The notes under the pieces are model-generated. The model saw only the letters and a program-made list of their open reading frames with translations. It was not told where the DNA came from and did not search any database. From NCBI RefSeq assembly GCF_037126465.1, contig NC_088210.1, positions 26,995,511-27,059,510 on the forward strand: a stretch of 64,000 bases of DNA, read 5' to 3'. This document shows, piece by piece, positions 11,101 through 19,426 of this stretch. Every line of letters starts with the position of its first letter. Position 1 is the stretch's first letter. The translations under genes were made by a program, and so were the position numbers. This stretch comes from Ornithodoros turicata (taxonomy: Eukaryota; Arthropoda; Arachnida; Ixodida; Argasidae).

Positions 11101-14100
11101 AAATTCAGTAAGAAAAAAAAAAAGAAAAACCAAAGCCTGATAAGAAGGAGTTCCGGCACCCCATCCCAATCTCCATGTATGAAAGCCCCCCCCCCCTCTC
11201 CCAACTCGAGAATACTGCAATGGTAACAATGATCAATATAATTTCAGCTCCTAAAATGAAACAGCTGAATTAACTCGATTGTTAATCATGAACTGTTTTA
11301 TCTAACGGCGCCATATTTCATGCCTAACTGTTGCGTTAACAGCGAATTTTTTGGGCACACCAGAGCTTACTGTTTATTTGACTCCAGATACCTGCACAAC
11401 GTTTACAATTACCACACTAAGGAAACAGTGCGAAAACTACGAGTTTCAAAGATGAAATAATTAATCAATTTCACGCCTCACGCTGATTCTGGAATTAACA
11501 TAAAAGTCGTTGAACAAAACGAGCCGAACCAAAAGAATTATTTCCTTTCTATAATGGAAGACGAACGCCCGGGGTCCCTCCTTTCGAGTGTAGCATATAA
11601 TTAGCACCAGCAATTATTTAACTTAATTAATATGCACAGCACCAACAAACTCGTTCGCTTTCCAGCGGCTTGCTATACTTCGGAGTGCAGACTTTCACCA
11701 AGAGCAGGCTTTTGTGCTCTTATAATGAGGTACGAGATGCGAGCTATAGATTTTTTTTCTCACCTTTGTGAGGAGGCAAAAATTTTTAACGCGACTGCAG
11801 CTTTTAAATGCGAAACGGTTTCTATTCGTATTCGCTAGGGGATGAAAGAGCGCTAGTGTCAACGAAGTTGCTCAATGGAGGTGTTGATTAGAAAAGGATC
11901 GGGTTGATGAGAGATCAAATTAAAGCGCGCTGAAACTCCGTCTCTGTTTGTCTAAGCAAGCCCGTTTAATCAGTGCTCAAAGATGCGTATTCGGAAGCAG
12001 ACGCCGCGCGGACGAGTACAAAGTGTTTCGTGTGTGCTCGCTGCGAGGTAACAAAGAGTTCGGGGTAAACGGACCTTTGAAACGAAGGAAATGACTTCAT
12101 TGTGTCGCGAAGGCAATTGTGACAGGAGTTGGAGTGCCATGTTTGGACGAGTGTTGCTGAAGTGTTCGCTTGCCTGGGCAACGTTTACGTCTGGAAATGC
12201 GGGCTCAGTTTGTGTAGCTGGAATCGACTTTGCGCGGAATCGAAGCGGAGGAATAGATTGAGTTGGGATTGAGCGGGGACCACTGTTGCGAGACGGAATA
12301 GAAGAGGTAGTATGGCAGGAGAGCAACGAGAAGCAATTTTTTAACTGCGCGCCGTCTCATTTCCCGGAAGCTGTCTCTTTCTACTTCTTTTTTCCACTTT
12401 TGCGACCCTGTGTTAGATGATAGAACGCTTCTGACGTTACATATAAAGCCGACTGTCGCAGTTTGGTGTTCTTTAGGTGAATAACTGTATCGGATTTATA
12501 TAATAATAATAATAATATCGGATGTATACATAGGGATGTTAGTGCGGAGAACATGCTTTGCGTAGCCGTACTTTTGTTGTCGGGTTATTGCGACGTCCTT
12601 CATTCGTAAGACGGGTCTTCGCTATGTAACACAATTGCACATGTTGCAATTGCACATTATCTCCTGACTTGTGGAAAGCGCAGGGCTTACGCCTTTGCTT
12701 TTTGTGACAATTAATATGACGACATAAGTGTCACAAGAAGGCGTACGCTTCTCCACAAAAAGTTGGACGTGTCTCAATTCTCTTTTGCCGTGCCGCGGAG
12801 GCCATCACGGCGCCACACCGTTGCGGAAACGGCGCGATTTTCACTGCCGTCCACACTCGCCGCCCGCCGTTGCCGTATGTGTGAACCAGCCCTTATACAG
12901 CTCGCCTCGGTAGCTCTTCAGTCTGTACCTTAGCAATATTATACAGACCGCACTCCAAGGAAAAAGAAGTAAATTCGGGAGCAATGACAATTACTTCCCA
13001 CTTTATTCCCACGACCTTGAAATTTACTCCGCCGCACTGCAAACAGTTCCTAAACATCGCATGAGCTACCGTTCACATAGTCCTGAAAGCGACTATTCGT
13101 TGCGGCAATGCAGCTATATAGTCCCCAAAAGAACTCAAATCTCTTATTAGAGTGTGCTGGGCACTATCTCTGCTAAAAGAGCTGCCATGCAACGCACGGA
13201 GTAACTAGAACGCAAGAACGACAGGAGCGCCGCCCTGCGGAATCTAAAACCCACTCTTTAGCGTGAGGGCTCCACGCGCACAGCCAGCATTACCCTTTGT
13301 CCATGGAAGCATGCGACAGTGCTCTCTACCTGGAGAACTGCCGCGTAATACTTTCTTTACACGCCAGGATCGCTGCCCGTAAATCTTCCCGCTGCCAATT
13401 CATGCGTAACGTTAACGGTCCCGTCGTAGTAAGTCTAAGCGCACCTCTCCTCCTTTCCGTTCTCTGCGGATAACCGCCACCATAATGGAGGGTTAGCTGA
13501 GCCTTCTCTCGGCTGTCCGAAACAAAGAAAGCGTGTAATAACTTTGTCGTACAAAGGACGTCGGGACCCGCCTAGAGTGCTGTTAAACTAAAAGCGCAGC
13601 AAATGAAGCGAACTATACGATACGGGGGAGAATCTCGGCCGGATCGAAAAAGGTCTTGCGGGGCAAATTTGTCAGCCATAATTACACAGGTCGTCTCTCC
13701 GTATTATACCGGGTTTCGATGTCGTTAAGCGGGCGATACACGGAACGATTTGTCGTGCGCTTCTTTGTTGCATGTGAGTGCTTTGTCGCAGTGGTCGTAC
13801 AGGGCGGACCATTAGTCAAAGCTATGGGTTATTTCGGGATGTAGGAGTAAGCGTTTCTTTGGGAAAGGGCCACGCGAGTTGAGGGTGTGAGGTACGACGT
13901 GCGTCACACGTCAGCAGTACCCAACAAAGACTGTCCCTCGCGACATCAGTGTTGATTGTTGATGAGTGGCGGAAGGTGGATGAGCAAGATGAGATGCAAG
14001 CAAGTGTTTTAGTTGAAGGCGAAAAGGAATATTCTTAATACACGGTGGGCTTTATAACAGCAAAGATACATCAGCTGAAGCGCGTCCTGACTTGGAAAAT

Positions 14101-17100
14101 AAAGCTTCACCGCATAGCACGCTGCTAGCCAACCATCGTCCCGAGTGACACCGTTCTTTCCCCTGATTTGCTAAAAACGAGAGGCGTACGCCATTTTTGT
14201 GGCATTATGCCGTTCATATTTGCCACAATAATGGCGTACACCCCCCCACTTCCATCAAATCAAGGGAGAGCGTTGTCATTAGGGATGATCGTTGGCTAGG
14301 ACCGTGCTATGCGGCGAAGCACTGTTTTTAGAGTGTATGTTACGTCACCTCGAAGAGCCAATGAGAGAGCTTTGCACACGCCACTTTCGGAACCGCTTTG
14401 ACATACACAAAAGACGCAGGCGACTACGAAATTGAAGCCGCTAGACTACACTCTTAAAAATGAACTTCACCGCATAGCAGGCTCATAGCCAACCATCATC
14501 TCGAATGATATCGTTATCCGCCCTGATTTGTTGAAAACGAGAGGCGTACGCCATTTTTGTGACACTTATGCTGTTCATAATTGTCACAGAAAAGGCGTAC
14601 GCCTCCCGTTTTCCACAAATCAGGGCAGATAACGATATCATTCGAGATGTTGTGCTGCTTGGGTTTATTCCCGAAAAGGACTAATGGTCAATACATCTAG
14701 TCCTCCAAAGGGTCTAAAACTATCTCCACTTTCTTTTTAATACTGTAAAAGCCTTCGAACAAAACGATGTCGTATACTTACATCCCTATGTCTGATGCCG
14801 CGGTCGCTCGTGTCAGGAGGCAGTTGACTGACATTGGGAGAAGATCTCGTGAGCTCCAGAGCCGCCGGCAGAGGCGGAGGACTCGACTCCTCTTCTCTTT
14901 GCTCTTCGCCTTCTTCTTTGGGGCTCTGGGGTTTGTTGCAGGAGGCTTCGTCTTCACTACTCGTGTCTGTCACGTCTACTTCGCCGTGGAAAGAATCGGA
15001 TCCCCTCGACAGCGGTCTGGCTTCTGCTTCACCGTCCGAGCTTCCTCCCACCCCGCGACTGGAGTCCGTTGTCGTATCGCAAGCGGGCGTACTTGGGCGC
15101 ATGCTACGAATAAGAGATGGCCATAATGAACAGTTATTCAAATCCGCGTCTTGGATTGCAAGGCTCATGAAACGGTCGTCGGGGCAGTGTCATTAGCGGC
15201 ACTGTTCCCGGGAAGATTTTTTGTTAACATCCGCGTACGCGGTGGATGGAGGCAAAGGGGAGCCGGTCCTTCGTATTTTGGAGAAGGGCCCTTTGACAAC
15301 GTGGTCCGCCCTCAAGGTGGGCCGTGTCCTTGAACGTGCGGCCTATAAAACGGTAGTCGGGGCGGTACCCTTTGCGGTGCTGTTCCCAGGAAGATTTTTT
15401 CTTAAAATCTGCGTGCGTGGTGGAGGGAGGCAAAGGGAAGATGGTCCTTCGTATTTTGGAGAAGGGCCGCTTGATAATGCGTTCCGCCCCCTGGATGGGC
15501 CGTGTCTTTGAACGCGTGGCCCGGTCGGGGCAGTATCCTATGCGGTGCTGTTCCCGGGGAGATTTTTTTTCTTAAAATTATAACGCTCACGCAGTAAAGT
15601 GCCTGAATTCTAGCTCCATCTGTGTAGGGTGGAGTCACGCTTTGCGGAAGCGGACCCCGTGATGCTGACACCATCAGTGACCACGATTGGATGCTGTTTC
15701 CGCTTCCATCAACTTCTTCTGTCTATTTCCTCTAGCCCTTTGCACTTCCCGACGGACTCACGCACCCTCTACGCGGTCCACCCTTCAGCCTCCGTCCTCC
15801 ATCCGTCTCTTTCCCCCTCTTTTTTTTTTTTTTTTTTTTGGCTATGGTCGTGACGATGCCCACTTCTGTATGTGGCCAACAACGGCGAGCCGACAACGTA
15901 GCCAACGTAGCCAACAACGTAGTCAACAACGTAGCGCGTATCTAAAGATTAAGCGTACAGCGCGGCGTGCGATTTGGAGACAAAATGGCGGATATCGTAG
16001 CAGACGACGCGGTTGTCTTCACCCTACACGGAGGGAGCTAGTATTCAGACAGCCTGTCACAAAGTATACTTCCCATTAACTCCTTTAGACTATATTTTTC
16101 CTGCAACTCTACTTCGTATGACGTCAGCGTCGCAAGTGCTAATAACCTGGTGACATTTGTATATAGCTAAAATCAGATCCAAAGCGCGTCACCTGCCCGT
16201 GCCCCCACAGAACTACGAAAGTACGTCCTTCCTCTGATGACGGTCTGTTAGTCGTCCCGCAGAATGTAACCCACGCGGTGTCGGCATTCCTGCTTACTGA
16301 TATAAGCGTTGTGTATCGTATTAGGGGCGCACTAATTCCTTTACCGCGAACCACTCCAGCCCCTGCTTTGAGCTCCGCCGCGATTAAGTGTTTCAGCGAC
16401 GGCGCAAACAACCGGAAGGGATTTGCAACCCCATTAATCCGCACTAATCCCTCATTGGGTTGTCGTCCCTTTCAAAGTCAAGCCGCCCGCTAATGAAAGA
16501 CCTCTTTTCTAATTCGTCCTCTCGTCCCATGGAGGGACAGCCGTCTCCCGTTAATGAACACACGAGGCAAGGTGGATAAAATGTCAAGAAGGACAAGAAG
16601 TTCCAACTTGGTGCAGGAACACGGAACGCGAGGTATGTGCGTGATTTCTTACGGTCATCAAAAGGGAGAATTAAACAAGATTAGTGGCGGCCGTAGTAAT
16701 TAAGTAAATGAAGTACACACGGACTCAGAATTGCGAGCATAGTTATTTTTTTGTTGCACGGTAGCTTTGATAGCAAGCAGCCCCGGGTTCATCGAACGTC
16801 TTTCGAGACATGTGTAAGCATTCAAAGGCATGGCTCGTGGTGTCTGGTTGAGTTTAAGATTTGGAATGCTCAGATGATTCGTTTTGTTTAGTAAAGAGGT
16901 GAATGGCGTGGACGTTCCCGCATTTTGCATGATGAGAGCAACCTTTGAAGCCAAGAAATGTTGCAACAAACCACACATCGCGGTGTATGCAGTGTATCTT
17001 AAAAAATAGACGGAGGTCGAGCACGAACACGCGCCGAAGCCCCAACGTGACTTTTGCATAATGCTTCGCAAATGTGCTGTACGTGGAACGCTACAGACGA

Positions 17101-19379
17101 ACAGCGGAGAACTGAGGCAAATGGGATTCCGTGAAATTAGTGTTTATGTAAATATAATCGTTCGTCATCAGTAGCAAGACACCCGGCGTGGTCAAACAAC
17201 GACCTTGTTTGCACGTATATGAACCAGAATGGATGACAAGACTGGCCGTGGCCTTGTTAAAGAAAGAAAAAAAGTCAAATTTCTTCTCTGCAGCCTCTGT
17301 TAAGAACTACAATCGACGTATCTGAATCGAATTCAGCACGATATAGTTGGGCGACGCATATAATGGCGTCTTAAAAATGTCCGAAGCGACTGATTCAGTT
17401 TATAAAACAACATCTCGTACCTCAATTCGCGTCAGTTTTGTCCGGCGGTGAAATTCGTCTCACTTTCCGTTTCATATCCGCACTTCAACAATAATATACC
17501 GCGGCTGTAAATTGGTGATTCAACATTGTTAAAGTTTAATTATGTGCACCTGTGACTCACGTGGGAGATTTTGACGTCGGAACTCTCGACATGATCCCGA
17601 CGACAGGCCTGAAGGCAGACGCGTAAGCTGAAGGGCTTGTACTGGACGTCAACGGTGGCGGGGGAGGACTATGCTGAGACACCGGGGGCAACAGGTTGCC
17701 AGCCGAAACGTCACCATGTTCACCCAAGTGCGGTGGGTAAGGCAAAGAGTCCTGCGCCGTGAAAGAAGCACTTGTTTGTTTTTATTTTTTCATCATAATC
17801 ACGGACTCCGCACACTCAGAACAGAACTTCACAGCATAGCACGTTGTCCACCAACCATTGCCACAAGTGTTAGGGTTACCGCTGCTGATTCGAAGAGCCA
17901 AGGGGCCGTACTCCCTTTGGTAGGAATATGGATATATGACAATTGCTACAAAAAGGCGTACGCCCCTCTCCCTCTTCAAAGCAAAAGCGATAACCCTATC
18001 ATTCGTGGGAGTGGTTGACGCACAATATGCTATGCGGTGAAGTTCTGTCCTGAGAGTGTACCCTCGTTGGACTTAGCAGGCCTTACCGATGCCCCAAGGT
18101 GCAATGGTCCAGGAGGGCCGGATGACCTCTGCTGTGGCGGATGAGGCCACAGTACTCCGCTGTATGGTGGAAGGGACAGAGACTGCTTGCCCCAGACGTA
18201 GTCTGTGAAGGCGTTGTGACGAAGCCCGGAAGGCGACAATGCTTTGCCAGAGAGGCAGAAGAGGGGTGGCGGCATGAAGGGGACCTGCAGAACGTGCATG
18301 ATTCCTCAATACGACCATTCACGGAAGCTGTACCAACAACGTGTAGTACCTGTACGTCTGGGAACGCTTTCGTCGTGAGCGGCATTACTGGAAAATAAGG
18401 CTGTCCCTGTGCCGACTTCGCTGGCGGTCCCCCCTGATCAGTTGCCGTCTCCAGCGGCCTTGGTCTCTTGCCCGAAGACGATGAGGATGATGACGACGAC
18501 GATGATACTGCCACCCTCCTCCTGCTTCCCCCGTTAAACATCGCCTTGACGTCCTCCCAGGCGTAGCTGACCTCCTCCGGGGGAGTCCCGTTGAGCTTGA
18601 TGTGTCTCCGCCAAGAGTTGAAGTTGGCCGCGTCCGGCTGAACGTACTTGGAATCCGGCAAGCGGTGCGAGTGGAAGATGAACTTGTTGGGCGAGAAGAA
18701 AAGCGCGCAGTAGGCGCACTTGATGCACTTGGCCCGTGAAGAGTTGTAGCGCGAAGGAACGAAGCTTCCTCGACATCCCCAGGCACAATGGTGCACCACG
18801 TCGAAAGAGAAGTTTTCCGGCAACTTAGGAGGTGGCGTGTCGGCCAGGAAAGACTTGCAGAGCCGCTCGGCTTCCCGCTTGGTGATCATCCCGCATCGAC
18901 GAGAAGATACCGGCATTGCTCCGGCTCTCCGTAGAAGTTCCAGCTGGACAGGCGTGCACTGGACGCAGGTGATGCCCAGTGCGACGCGCCGGTTGTGAAT
19001 TTCGTTGTAGGAGTAGTCCTTCAGGAGGGTGTTGGAGATCTGAGCGAGGCTGAGGCGTTCTTGACCGTCGATAAGAAGGGCCACGATGGGTATGTTGTAT
19101 AACATGACAGTGCGCACTTCGTTCGGTGGATTGGTAGGTGATCCGCCAGGGACACGACCTGATTGGGCGCCTGGCGGCGGTCGCTGGGACCGTGGATCCG
19201 GCTGTGGTGAAAAGTACGCATGGCATCACTACCCCGAACTGTAGTCTTGTTGCACACACAACACGCATAGAGACGAAAAAATAACGTCAATGAAACTAAG
19301 AGTGGGCGAACCATTTAAATGCGTGCTGAAGTGGCTTTCAGGGCAATTTGTATTACCCACCTGGGGCGTGCGGCTCCAT
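5073..19379 (-). CDS. SKOR: SKOR/Fussel (SKI family transcriptional corepressor), multi-exon gene, joined
   Basis: SKOR proteins are nuclear corepressors of the SKI/SNO/DAC family that bind SMADs or homeodomain partners and act in neurons. Seen here: eleven exons with GT/AG borders and compatible phases (18350-19170, 18087-18284, 17561-17751, 14782-15103, 9415-9448, 9215-9301, 9043-9102, 8870-8944, 6270-6344, 6136-6201, 5073-5155), plus a candidate start exon (19361-19426). Joined length is about 676 residues, shorter than the roughly 950-1000 residue vertebrate SKOR1/2. Residues about 25-115 form the SKI/SNO/DAC fold, about 127-200 the zinc-binding SMAD4-binding-type domain, about 228-530 a low-complexity Ser/Pro/acidic middle, and about 570-655 a coiled coil; the end is SCKMLGPRHC-like. 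SKOR rather than SKI/SNO is chosen because of the GITCVQCTPVQLE and DALHHFSCKML blocks. Further 5' exons, or an extra exon in the 5.3-kb intron, cannot be excluded. Confidence 0.93.
5196..5242. repeat. Simple repeat of AATCC-type units
   Basis: CCAATCCAATAAAATCCAAT is followed by further AATCC and TATCC units. A similar GGATT run occurs at 42273-42290. Such pentamer runs often mark LINE 3' tails. It lies in the SKOR J-K intron. Confidence 0.6.
5805..5985 (+). mobile_element. Probable LINE 3' tail in SKOR intron J-K
   Basis: The segment ends in TAAATAAATAAATAAA after text such as CTGTAATGCCCATGTAATGC, a common non-LTR element 3'-end style in tick DNA. No coding part is present, so the assignment is tentative. 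Confidence 0.45.
6136..6201 (-). CDS. SKOR: SKOR exon J, coiled coil
   Basis: The exon is 66 nt, with acceptor GTTGTTTCGCAG|AT and donor AAAG|GTGCGT, phase 1 to phase 1. It encodes ALCQELDQERKARFAVQAKL then K. This is a near match to the most conserved SKOR coiled-coil block (LDQERKARYAIQ...LK). Confidence 0.95.
6270..6344 (-). CDS. SKOR: SKOR exon I, coiled coil
   Basis: The exon is 75 nt, with acceptor TTGTACATTCTTCCAG|AA. The donor CGAG|GTAAAA was preferred to the earlier CAG|GTAGTA, because only the later one keeps phase with exon J and retains the conserved VVRD. It encodes TFEEQVQKEIAYREELAKQL then QVVR, matching the AYREE...QQLQ(I/V)VRD block of SKOR. The intron to exon J is only 68 bp. 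Confidence 0.94.
6582..6834. mobile_element. MITE family A, full copy in SKOR intron H-I
   Basis: The copy is a foldback of about 250 bp. The arms start TACACTCTTAAAAATGAACT and contain TTCACCGC, GATATCGTTATC and GGCGTACGCC blocks on both sides of a short spacer. It has no coding capacity. TA dinucleotides flank it, consistent with a Tc1/mariner-like 2-bp target duplication. Confidence 0.9.
6842..6975. mobile_element. Divergent half MITE A-type copy
   Basis: The core (TTTCTTGAAAATGGGGGGGC, GATAACGGTACCATTCG) and the right terminus TTTTTAGAGTG are recognisable. The left arm is missing, and the copy abuts the preceding full one. Confidence 0.6.
7511..7743. mobile_element. Degenerate composite MITE fragment
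   Basis: It begins with ACACTCTAAAAAACAAAAGA, passes through GTAACTTCTATAGTTAC and AAGGGTGG motifs shared with the 53.5-kb element, and ends with a B-family half (GGCGTACGCC, then GGTAACCCTATAATTCATAG). The right terminus is absent. Confidence 0.5.
7744..7872. mobile_element. MITE family A, internally deleted copy
   Basis: Both termini (TACACTCTTAAAAATGAACT and TTTTTAAGAGTGTA) are intact, but the sequence jumps from GTTGAAAACGGGAGG in the left arm directly to CTATGCGGTGAAG in the right arm. Only one copy of the core remains, so it no longer forms a long hairpin. Confidence 0.8.
8153..8437 (+). pseudogene. LINE ORF2 C-terminus (RT zinc-binding region), in SKOR intron H-I
   Basis: The frame reads LRRTMRSAFLHKIG, then YCSTCGTVENTEHVL, then a tail LAKLDNRPFSAEKVLGSWP. 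The C..C....E.TEH.L pattern is the zinc-binding motif after the RNase H domain of many arthropod non-LTR retrotransposons. The final Cys of the motif is replaced by Phe, so the copy is decayed. It is on the strand opposite to SKOR. Confidence 0.8.
8870..8944 (-). CDS. SKOR: SKOR exon H, start of coiled coil
   Basis: The exon is 75 nt, with acceptor CATTTTTCTGGCAG|AT and donor AGAG|GTACGTAAG, phase 1 to phase 1. It encodes ELRDVLLKEAEGRKKAEREF then HLMR, a charged heptad pattern matching the SKI/SKOR C-terminal coiled coil that mediates dimerisation in this family. Confidence 0.93.
9043..9102 (-). CDS. SKOR: SKOR exon G
   Basis: The exon is 60 nt, with acceptor CTATATTTTGCAG|GA and donor AAGG|GTGAGA, phase 1 to phase 1. 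It encodes NSSNIDDMLDPRRIFTLSK. The final LSK joins to DEL in exon H to form the LSKDEL sequence that opens the SKOR coiled coil. The next intron is 98 bp. Confidence 0.9.
9215..9301 (-). CDS. SKOR: SKOR exon F
   Basis: The exon is 87 nt, with acceptor CTTTGTTCACAG|AC and donor ACAG|GTAATA, phase 1 to phase 1. It encodes a basic, probably helical segment containing SGVTSVVEALKSENRKRDND followed by KPKSSQPT. It is separated by introns of 113 bp (to exon E) and 112 bp (to exon G). Confidence 0.88.
9415..9448 (-). CDS. SKOR: SKOR exon E (micro-exon)
   Basis: This 34-nt exon has acceptor TTTCTTCTTCAG|GAAGAA and donor GAACTAG|GTATGTG. It encodes EEAAPKTPNEL plus one base. It starts in phase 0, as exon D ends, and its trailing G joins the first two bases of exon F to give Asp. 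Micro-exons of this size are easily missed by gene finders. The phase agreement on both sides and the proximity of exons F-H support it. Confidence 0.85.
9586..9758. repeat. AT-rich foldback element in SKOR intron D-E
   Basis: The arms AAAGTTTGCAGTTATTTGAA and the reverse complement ending GACTGCAAACTTT bracket several ACAAAATACTGTA units. It lies about 140 bp upstream of exon E (in transcription sense). It is not related to MITE families A or B. Confidence 0.7.
9760..12654. other. SKOR intron D-E, gene-free part
   Basis: There is a (TG)n run near 10276-10291, homopolymer runs (11111-11128, 11186-11198) and an (ATA)n run near 12500. No exon with phase-0 borders was recognised, but an alternative or extra exon cannot be excluded. 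Confidence 0.4.
12655..12766. mobile_element. MITE central fragment
   Basis: It consists of a GCTTACGCCTTTGC...TTTTGTGACAATTAATATGA spacer and a GGCGTACGCTTC right core, without termini. It is a remnant of the A/B superfamily. Confidence 0.5.
14097..14337. mobile_element. MITE family A-prime copy in SKOR intron D-E
   Basis: This is a foldback with the variant spacer GCCATTTTTGTGGCATTATG and core ATCAAGGGAGAG in place of ATCAGGGCAGATAAC. The right terminus is TTTTTAGAGTGTA; the left terminus is eroded. Confidence 0.8.
14447..14648. mobile_element. MITE family A copy truncated at its right arm
   Basis: The left terminus TACACTCTTAAAAATGAACT and both cores are present. The right arm stops at CATTCGAGAT and continues directly into GTTGTGCTGCTTGGG, an end of the CCAATATTGG hairpin family. 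This is a chimeric junction. Confidence 0.8.
14782..15103 (-). CDS. SKOR: SKOR exon D, acidic Ser-rich segment
   Basis: The exon is 322 nt, with acceptor CTCTTATTCGTAG|C and the strong donor GGGAT|GTAAGT. Its first base completes the codon left open by exon C, and it ends in phase 0, matching exon E. It encodes a Ser/Asp/Glu-rich stretch (GEVDVTDTSSEDEAS, then EEGEEQREEESSPPPLP). Such stretches are usually disordered and may be phosphorylated. The reading frame is also open upstream of the acceptor to about 15168, so a slightly earlier start cannot be excluded. A tandem repeat begins immediately upstream, in the intron. Confidence 0.85.
15169..15590. repeat. Tandem repeat, about 2.3 units of roughly 175 bp, in SKOR intron C-D
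   Basis: GGAAGATTTTTT-type segments recur at about 15211, 15389 and 15557. They are preceded each time by GGGGCRGT...GCGGYRCTGTTCCC, and units 1 and 2 also share TGGTCCTTCGTATTTTGGAG. The units have diverged. The array begins within about 70 bp of exon D's acceptor. Confidence 0.8.
15735..15895 (+). mobile_element. Short poly-C retroposon (family D), copy 1
   Basis: It shares CGGACTCACGCACCCTCTAC, a T-rich tract (T22 here) and GTCGTGACGATGCCCACTTC...GGCCAACAACGGCGAGCCGA with copies at 25400 and 44016. It lacks the poly-C end and runs instead into an AACGTAGCC tandem (15892-15935). Confidence 0.7.
15892..15935. repeat. Minisatellite of AACGTAGCC units
   Basis: About four or five units of 9-12 bp (AACGTAGCC, AACAACGTAGTC) follow the family D copy. 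Confidence 0.75.
15940..17556. other. SKOR intron C-D, remainder
   Basis: No recognisable element or exon was found. Confidence 0.4.
17561..17751 (-). CDS. SKOR: SKOR exon C
   Basis: The exon is 191 nt, with acceptor CTTTCACGGCGCAG|GAC and donor CCCAC|GTGAGT. It starts in phase 0, matching exon B, and ends with two codon bases that are completed by the first base of exon D. The protein is Pro/Ser-rich (QHSPPPPPLTSSTSPSAYAS) and contains a SAFRPV-type motif that I associate with SKOR middle regions. The residues are low complexity, so the phase-matched splice sites are the stronger evidence. Confidence 0.85.
17811..18060. mobile_element. MITE family B copy filling SKOR intron B-C
   Basis: This is a 250-bp foldback with B-type core GCGATAACCCTATCATTCGT and right terminus AGAGTGTA. 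It makes up about three quarters of the 335-bp intron and ends 27 bp from the exon B donor side (exon ends at 18087). Confidence 0.9.
18087..18284 (-). CDS. SKOR: SKOR exon B
   Basis: The exon is 66 codons in phase 0/0, with acceptor TTCTGCAG|GTCCCC and donor GCATCG|GTAAGG. It encodes a Pro-rich segment containing NAFTDYVWGKQSLSLPPYSG, which reads as real protein. It follows exon A after an intron of only 65 bp. Exon A's frame stays open across that intron and through this exon in a different frame, so an unspliced transcript would replace this segment with a different tail ending at a stop at 18083-18085. A single-base assembly error instead of an intron was considered. The consensus splice sites and the good phase match to exon C favour splicing. 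Confidence 0.85.
18350..19170 (-). CDS. SKOR: SKOR exon A: SKI/SNO/DAC domain plus SMAD4-binding-type zinc domain
   Basis: This exon carries the catalogue-grade part of the protein. It contains MLYNIPIVALLIDGQERL, then SYNEIHNRRVALGITCVQC, then RRCGMITKREAERLCKSFL (the SKI/SNO/DAC fold). Next is a SAND-like zinc domain with Cys/His ligands in CAWGCRGS, CIKCAYC and FHSHR, ending AANFNSWRRHIKL. A run of 11 serines and a KRPRP basic patch (possible nuclear signal) follow. The 3' border CAG|GTACTA is chosen because it restores frame with exon B; a donor 6 nt upstream also works and would drop two residues. The 5' border is uncertain: acceptors at 19202 (phase 0), 19171 and 19159 (phase 1) are all possible. 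A start at the internal ATG 19103-19105 would cut off a stretch that resembles vertebrate SKOR. Confidence 0.95.
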
Positions 19380-19426
19380 AGAAGATCGTGTGGATCTGGT
19401 CGAGTGGTTGATGAAGGTGACCGTTT
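19361..19426 (-). CDS. SKOR: Candidate SKOR start exon (coding from ATG at 19379)
   Basis: This 66-nt segment has a good acceptor (pyrimidine-rich ...TTACTCTTTTCAG) and a donor CAG|GTGGGT. Its ATG at 19377-19379 opens the short reading MEPHAPG. It ends in phase 1, which joins in frame to exon A if the acceptor at 19171 (GCCAG|GCGCCC) or at 19159 (ATCAG|GTCGTG) is used. The same frame is open upstream of the ATG within the exon, so the ATG may not be the true start. An upstream exon is needed because the family-like stretch before MLYNIPIV in exon A runs back to an in-frame TGA near 19230 with no other ATG. Confidence 0.45.

Noticed and set aside
14767..15196. Overlapping plus-strand ORFs of about 120 codons.
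   Set aside because: They are shadows of SKOR exon D on the opposite strand, caused by its GC-rich, Ser/Glu-rich codons.
18385..18788. Alternative minus-strand frames of 84-147 codons across exon A.
   Set aside because: They are out-of-frame shadows of the conserved SKI/SNO/DAC frame.
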